From contig NZ_BJFN01000001.1 of the NCBI RefSeq assembly GCF_014189855.1, positions 1,286,758 through 1,350,757 of the forward strand: a stretch of DNA of 64,000 nt. The letters are read 5' to 3'. The stretch is from Buttiauxella sp. A111 (GTDB lineage Bacteria > Pseudomonadota > Gammaproteobacteria > Enterobacterales > Enterobacteriaceae). Below, piece by piece: positions 61,546-64,000 of this stretch. The notes beneath the pieces were generated by a model, which saw only the letters and a list, made by a program, of their open reading frames with translations, did not search any database and had not been told where the DNA came from. Numbering within the stretch: position 1 is the first letter of the stretch; each line of letters starts with the position of its first letter. A program made the translations under genes and the position numbers.

Positions 61546-62901
61546 ATGTTGTCTAAATTTAAACGTAATAAACATCAACAACACCTTGCCCAATTGCCGA
61601 AGCTTTCTCAGTCAGTTGATGATGTAAAGACCCTTTTCTCCCCAGCGGATTTCCGTGAAGCTCTGCTGCAAAAAATTGCCAGTGCAACTCGCCGCATCTG
61701 TATCGTCGCACTGTATCTTGAGCAGGATGACGCCGGTAAAGCCGTGCTTCATGCTCTATATCAGGCAAAACAACAGCGTCCGGAGATTGAAGTAACCATT
61801 CTGGTTGACTGGCATCGTGCTCAACGAGGCCGTATTGGTGCAGCTGCTACTAACACCAATGCCGACTGGTATCATCGTATGACCGAGGAGTATTCCGGCA
61901 TAGATATCCCGGTCTATGGCGTACCAGTAAATACGCGTGAAGCATTGGGCGTGCTGCATTTCAAAGGTTTCATAGTTGATGATTGCGTGATTTATAGCGG
62001 CGCGAGTATTAATGATGTTTACCTGCATCAGCAGGATAAATATCGTTACGACCGCTATCAGGTTATTTGCAACCCTCAGCTTTCCGACATCATGTATAAC
62101 TGGATGCAAGACAATCTGGTTCGTGGTCGTGCGGTACATCGATTAGACAGACAACACAGGCCAAAAAGCCCAGAAATCAAAAACGACATTCGCCTATTCC
62201 GTCAGGAGTTACGCGATGCCAGTTTCCATTTCCAGGGCAATGCTGATAACGAGCAACTAGCCGTTACGCCGCTAGTAGGCCTGGGCAAAAGCAGTCTGTT
62301 AAATAAAACTATCTATCATTTAATGCCGTGTACCGAGCGTAAACTGGTTATCTGCACGCCTTATTTCAACCTGCCAGCGGTGCTGGTGCGCAGTATTATC
62401 CAACTGTTACGCGAAGGGAAAGAAGTTGAGATTATTGTCGGTGATAAAACAGCGAATGACTTTTATATTCCAGAAGATCAACCGTTTAAAATAATTGGTG
62501 CGTTACCTTATCTCTATGAAATTAATCTTCGCCGATTCCTGAGCCGCTTACAATATTACGTTGACAGCGGTCAGTTGGTTGTACGTCTTTGGAAAGATGA
62601 CGATAACAGCTACCACCTCAAAGGGATGTGGATTGATGATGAGTGGATGTTGCTGACAGGCAATAACCTTAATCCGAGAGCATGGCGACTGGATCTGGAG
62701 AATGCACTTCTTATTCATGACCCTAAACAAGAACTGGCAGTTCAGCGTAACCACGAATTAGATCTGATCCGCACTCACACAACGGTAGTTCAACACTATC
62801 ATGATTTACAGAGCATTGCGGATTACCCTGATAAAGTGCGTAAGCTTATTCGCCGACTGCGTCGTATCCGTATCGATCGTTTGATAAGTCGTATTCTGTA
62901 G
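61546..62901 (+). CDS. pssA: CDP-diacylglycerol-serine O-phosphatidyltransferase
   Basis: A 451-residue phospholipase-D-superfamily enzyme, the same length as E. coli PssA from MLSKFKRNKHQQHL. Two HKD-type motifs are visible: LHFKGFIVDDCVIYSGASIND and YHLKGMWIDDEWMLLTGNNL. It makes phosphatidylserine from CDP-diacylglycerol and serine, the first step to phosphatidylethanolamine, and associates with the membrane through a basic surface. GTG at 61543 is a possible alternative start. A terminator follows. Confidence 0.97.
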   Translation: MLSKFKRNKHQQHLAQLPKLSQSVDDVKTLFSPADFREALLQKIASATRRICIVALYLEQDDAGKAVLHALYQAKQQRPEIEVTILVDWHRAQRGRIGAAATNTNADWYHRMTEEYSGIDIPVYGVPVNTREALGVLHFKGFIVDDCVIYSGASINDVYLHQQDKYRYDRYQVICNPQLSDIMYNWMQDNLVRGRAVHRLDRQHRPKSPEIKNDIRLFRQELRDASFHFQGNADNEQLAVTPLVGLGKSSLLNKTIYHLMPCTERKLVICTPYFNLPAVLVRSIIQLLREGKEVEIIVGDKTANDFYIPEDQPFKIIGALPYLYEINLRRFLSRLQYYVDSGQLVVRLWKDDDNSYHLKGMWIDDEWMLLTGNNLNPRAWRLDLENALLIHDPKQELAVQRNHELDLIRTHTTVVQHYHDLQSIADYPDKVRKLIRRLRRIRIDRLISRIL

Positions 62902-62916
62902 TTCATCGCTATACTG

Positions 62917-62942
62917 AAAAGCCCTGCTTGCAGGGCTTTTTT
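62917..62942 (+). terminator. Terminator after pssA
   Basis: AAAAGCCCTG and CAGGGCTTTT pair around CTTG, followed by T residues, 16 bases past the pssA stop and before yfiM. Confidence 0.85.
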
Positions 62943-62961
62943 GTAGCCAGAGGATCATTGA

Positions 62962-63285
62962 ATGCTGCGTCTTTTACTTCCCTCAATATTAATTCTCAGC
63001 GGTTGCAGCCATATGGCTCAAGACCAATGGCATGGTCAAGATAAAGCGCAACACTTCATAGCATCAGCAATTTTATCTGCTGCAGGTAATGAGTATGGCC
63101 AACATCAAGGATGGAGCGATACTCGCAGTGCAAATTTTGGTTTCTTATTTTCTGTCAGTCTTGGCGCGACGAAAGAGCTCTGGGATAGCCGAACAGCTGG
63201 AAGTGGATGGAGCTGGAAAGATTTCACCTGGGATGTAGCCGGTGCCGCCACCGGCTACGCTATCTGGCAACTCGCCAAATATTAG
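62962..63285 (+). CDS. yfiM: Lipoprotein YfiM
   Basis: This 107-residue lipoprotein has the lipobox ILSGC with Cys15 lipidated and the same length as E. coli YfiM. The mature part has [20 protein letters not shown] and [20 protein letters not shown], both strongly conserved. Its function is unknown. The stop codon overlaps the stop of the kgtP remnant on the other strand by 4 bases. Confidence 0.92.
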   Translation: MLRLLLPSILILSGCSHMAQDQWHGQDKAQHFIASAILSAAGNEYGQHQGWSDTRSANFGFLFSVSLGATKELWDSRTAGSGWSWKDFTWDVAGAATGYAIWQLAKY

Positions 63286-63413
63286 AGTTTGATTCCCTTC
63301 CCTTTGCGGTGCAGCAACAGTAAAACCAGGAATGCCAGAACTACCATTCCTGAGACATACCAGAAAAATGCAGTTTCCATTCCTATCGATTTCACTGAAA
63401 GCGCGACGTATTC
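63282..63413 (-). pseudogene. kgtP: 3' remnant of kgtP (alpha-ketoglutarate permease)
   Basis: The minus strand reads, in frame, [18 protein letters not shown] followed by a hydrophobic stretch and [11 protein letters not shown] before the stop. This is the last 43 codons of KgtP (432 residues in E. coli), an MFS importer of 2-oxoglutarate. Upstream of the Glu codon (63411-63413) the frame meets a stop within a few codons and the sequence no longer resembles KgtP. About 90% of the gene is missing. The tail-to-tail overlap with yfiM is the same as expected for an intact kgtP. Confidence 0.88.
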
Positions 63414-63485
63414 TTTACCTTATATGCCACGGGTTGACTTGCGTGAGAGCGGATATGCAGGGGCGGTTCGGGTAAATTGCAGACA

Positions 63486-63517
63486 GCAAAAAGCCCTGTA
63501 CGTCAGTACAGGGCTTT
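63486..63517 (-). terminator. Terminator of the rRNA operon
   Basis: AAAGCCCTGTAC and GTACAGGGCTTT form a 12-bp stem with a 4-base loop and a minus-strand run TTTTTGC. It lies about 12 bases past the 3' end of 5S. Confidence 0.88.
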
Positions 63518-63528
63518 CCACTTATTTG

Positions 63529-63648
63529 GAGCCTGGCAGTTCCCTACTCTCGCATGGGGAGACCCCACACTACCATCGGCGCTACGGCGTTTCACTTCTG
63601 AGTTCGGCATGGGGTCAGGTGGGACCACCGCGCTACTGCCGCCAGGCA
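63529..63648 (-). rRNA. rrf: 5S ribosomal RNA
   Basis: The minus strand starts TGCCTGGCGGCAGTAGCGCG at 63648 and ends CTGCCAGGC near 63529, giving 120 nt. It matches E. coli 5S rRNA almost throughout. Confidence 0.97.
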
Positions 63649-63760
63649 TATTCTGTTTCATTAACCGTCATGTTATTCACATAACCATTAACGTAAAATC
63701 TGAGAATCAAGCTGAAAATCAAATGTCTTCGTCTCTCAACCAAAACACCTTCGGTGTTGT

Positions 63761-64000
63761 AAGGTTAAGCCTCACGGATCATTAGTACTGGTTAGCTCAA
63801 CGTATCGCTACGCTTACACACCCAGCCTATCAACGTCGTAGTCTTCAACGTTCCTTCAGGGGAATCAAGTTCCCAAGGAGAATTCATCTCGGGGCAAGTT
63901 TCGCGCTTAGATGCTTTCAGCGCTTATCTTTTCCGCATTTAGCTACCGGGCAATGCCATTGGCATGACAACCCGAACACCAGTGATGCGTCCACTCCGGT
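63761..64000 (-). rRNA. rrl: 23S ribosomal RNA, 3' end (continues past the window)
   Basis: Minus-strand 23S sequence from the window edge to the 3' end at about 63761 (GAGGCTTAACCTT). It includes the universally conserved terminal helix region and lies 112 bases upstream of 5S in transcription direction. The gene continues beyond 64000. Position after yfiM/kgtP matches the E. coli rrnG locus. Confidence 0.96.

Noticed and set aside
63289..63684. Plus-strand ORF of 131 codons across the kgtP remnant and the 5S gene
   Set aside because: It is mostly 5S rRNA complement and remnant DNA, so it cannot be a real protein gene.

Overview
The window is a chromosomal segment of an enterobacterium of the Escherichia/Klebsiella/Buttiauxella group. 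Protein lengths and gene order closely follow the E. coli K-12 stretch from sseA to the rrnG ribosomal operon. By eye the base composition is near 50% GC. I cannot fix the genus from the sequence alone.

Layout. (1) 1-3350: the 3' part of a GH4 6-phospho-alpha-glucosidase gene, then sseA, then an RpiR-type regulator whose start codon overlaps the sseA stop, then sseB. (2) 3480-12240: pepB, the iron-sulfur assembly operon iscRSUA-hscBA-fdx-iscX on the minus strand, trmJ and suhB. (3) 12390-14010: a NicO-type metal permease and its DUF1007 partner (ZevAB-like). (4) 14120-25260: csiE, an hcaT without any hca dioxygenase genes, an orphan 16-strand-type outer-membrane barrel, and a sugar locus that I read as a variant of E. 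coli yphB-yphH. In it the yphC dehydrogenase and yphDEF ABC transporter are replaced by one MFS sugar porter. (5) 25300-36620: glyA and hmp (divergent), glnB-glrR-qseG-glrK, the sRNA glmY with a sigma54 promoter and GlrR boxes, and purL. (6) 36880-48240: mltF, tadA, a 28-codon membrane ORF coupled to pgpC, yfhH, yfhL, acpS-pdxJ-recO-era-rnc-lepB-lepA. (7) 47750-63290: rseC-rseB-rseA-rpoE, nadB, trmN, srmB, grcA, ung, yfiF, trxC, tapT, patZ, pssA, yfiM. (8) 63280-64000: a 3' remnant of kgtP, then the 5S gene and the 3' end of the 23S gene of a minus-strand rRNA operon.

Most of the window is conserved housekeeping: Fe-S cluster building, one-carbon metabolism, nitrogen signalling, envelope stress (sigmaE and its anti-sigma factors), RNA processing and protein export. 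Regulatory sites known from E. coli are visible at the expected places: IscR, MetR, NsrR, PurR, GlrR/sigma54, sigmaE, NadR and two FNR sites.

The accessory parts deserve most attention: the alpha-glucoside fragment around sseA, the ZevAB pair, the barrel gene with a strong palindrome in front of it, and the rearranged yph locus. Two ERIC elements and seven copies of a GAGAGGG-type palindromic repeat sit in intergenic spaces. I found no CRISPR array, no insertion sequence, no phage genes and no tRNA gene.
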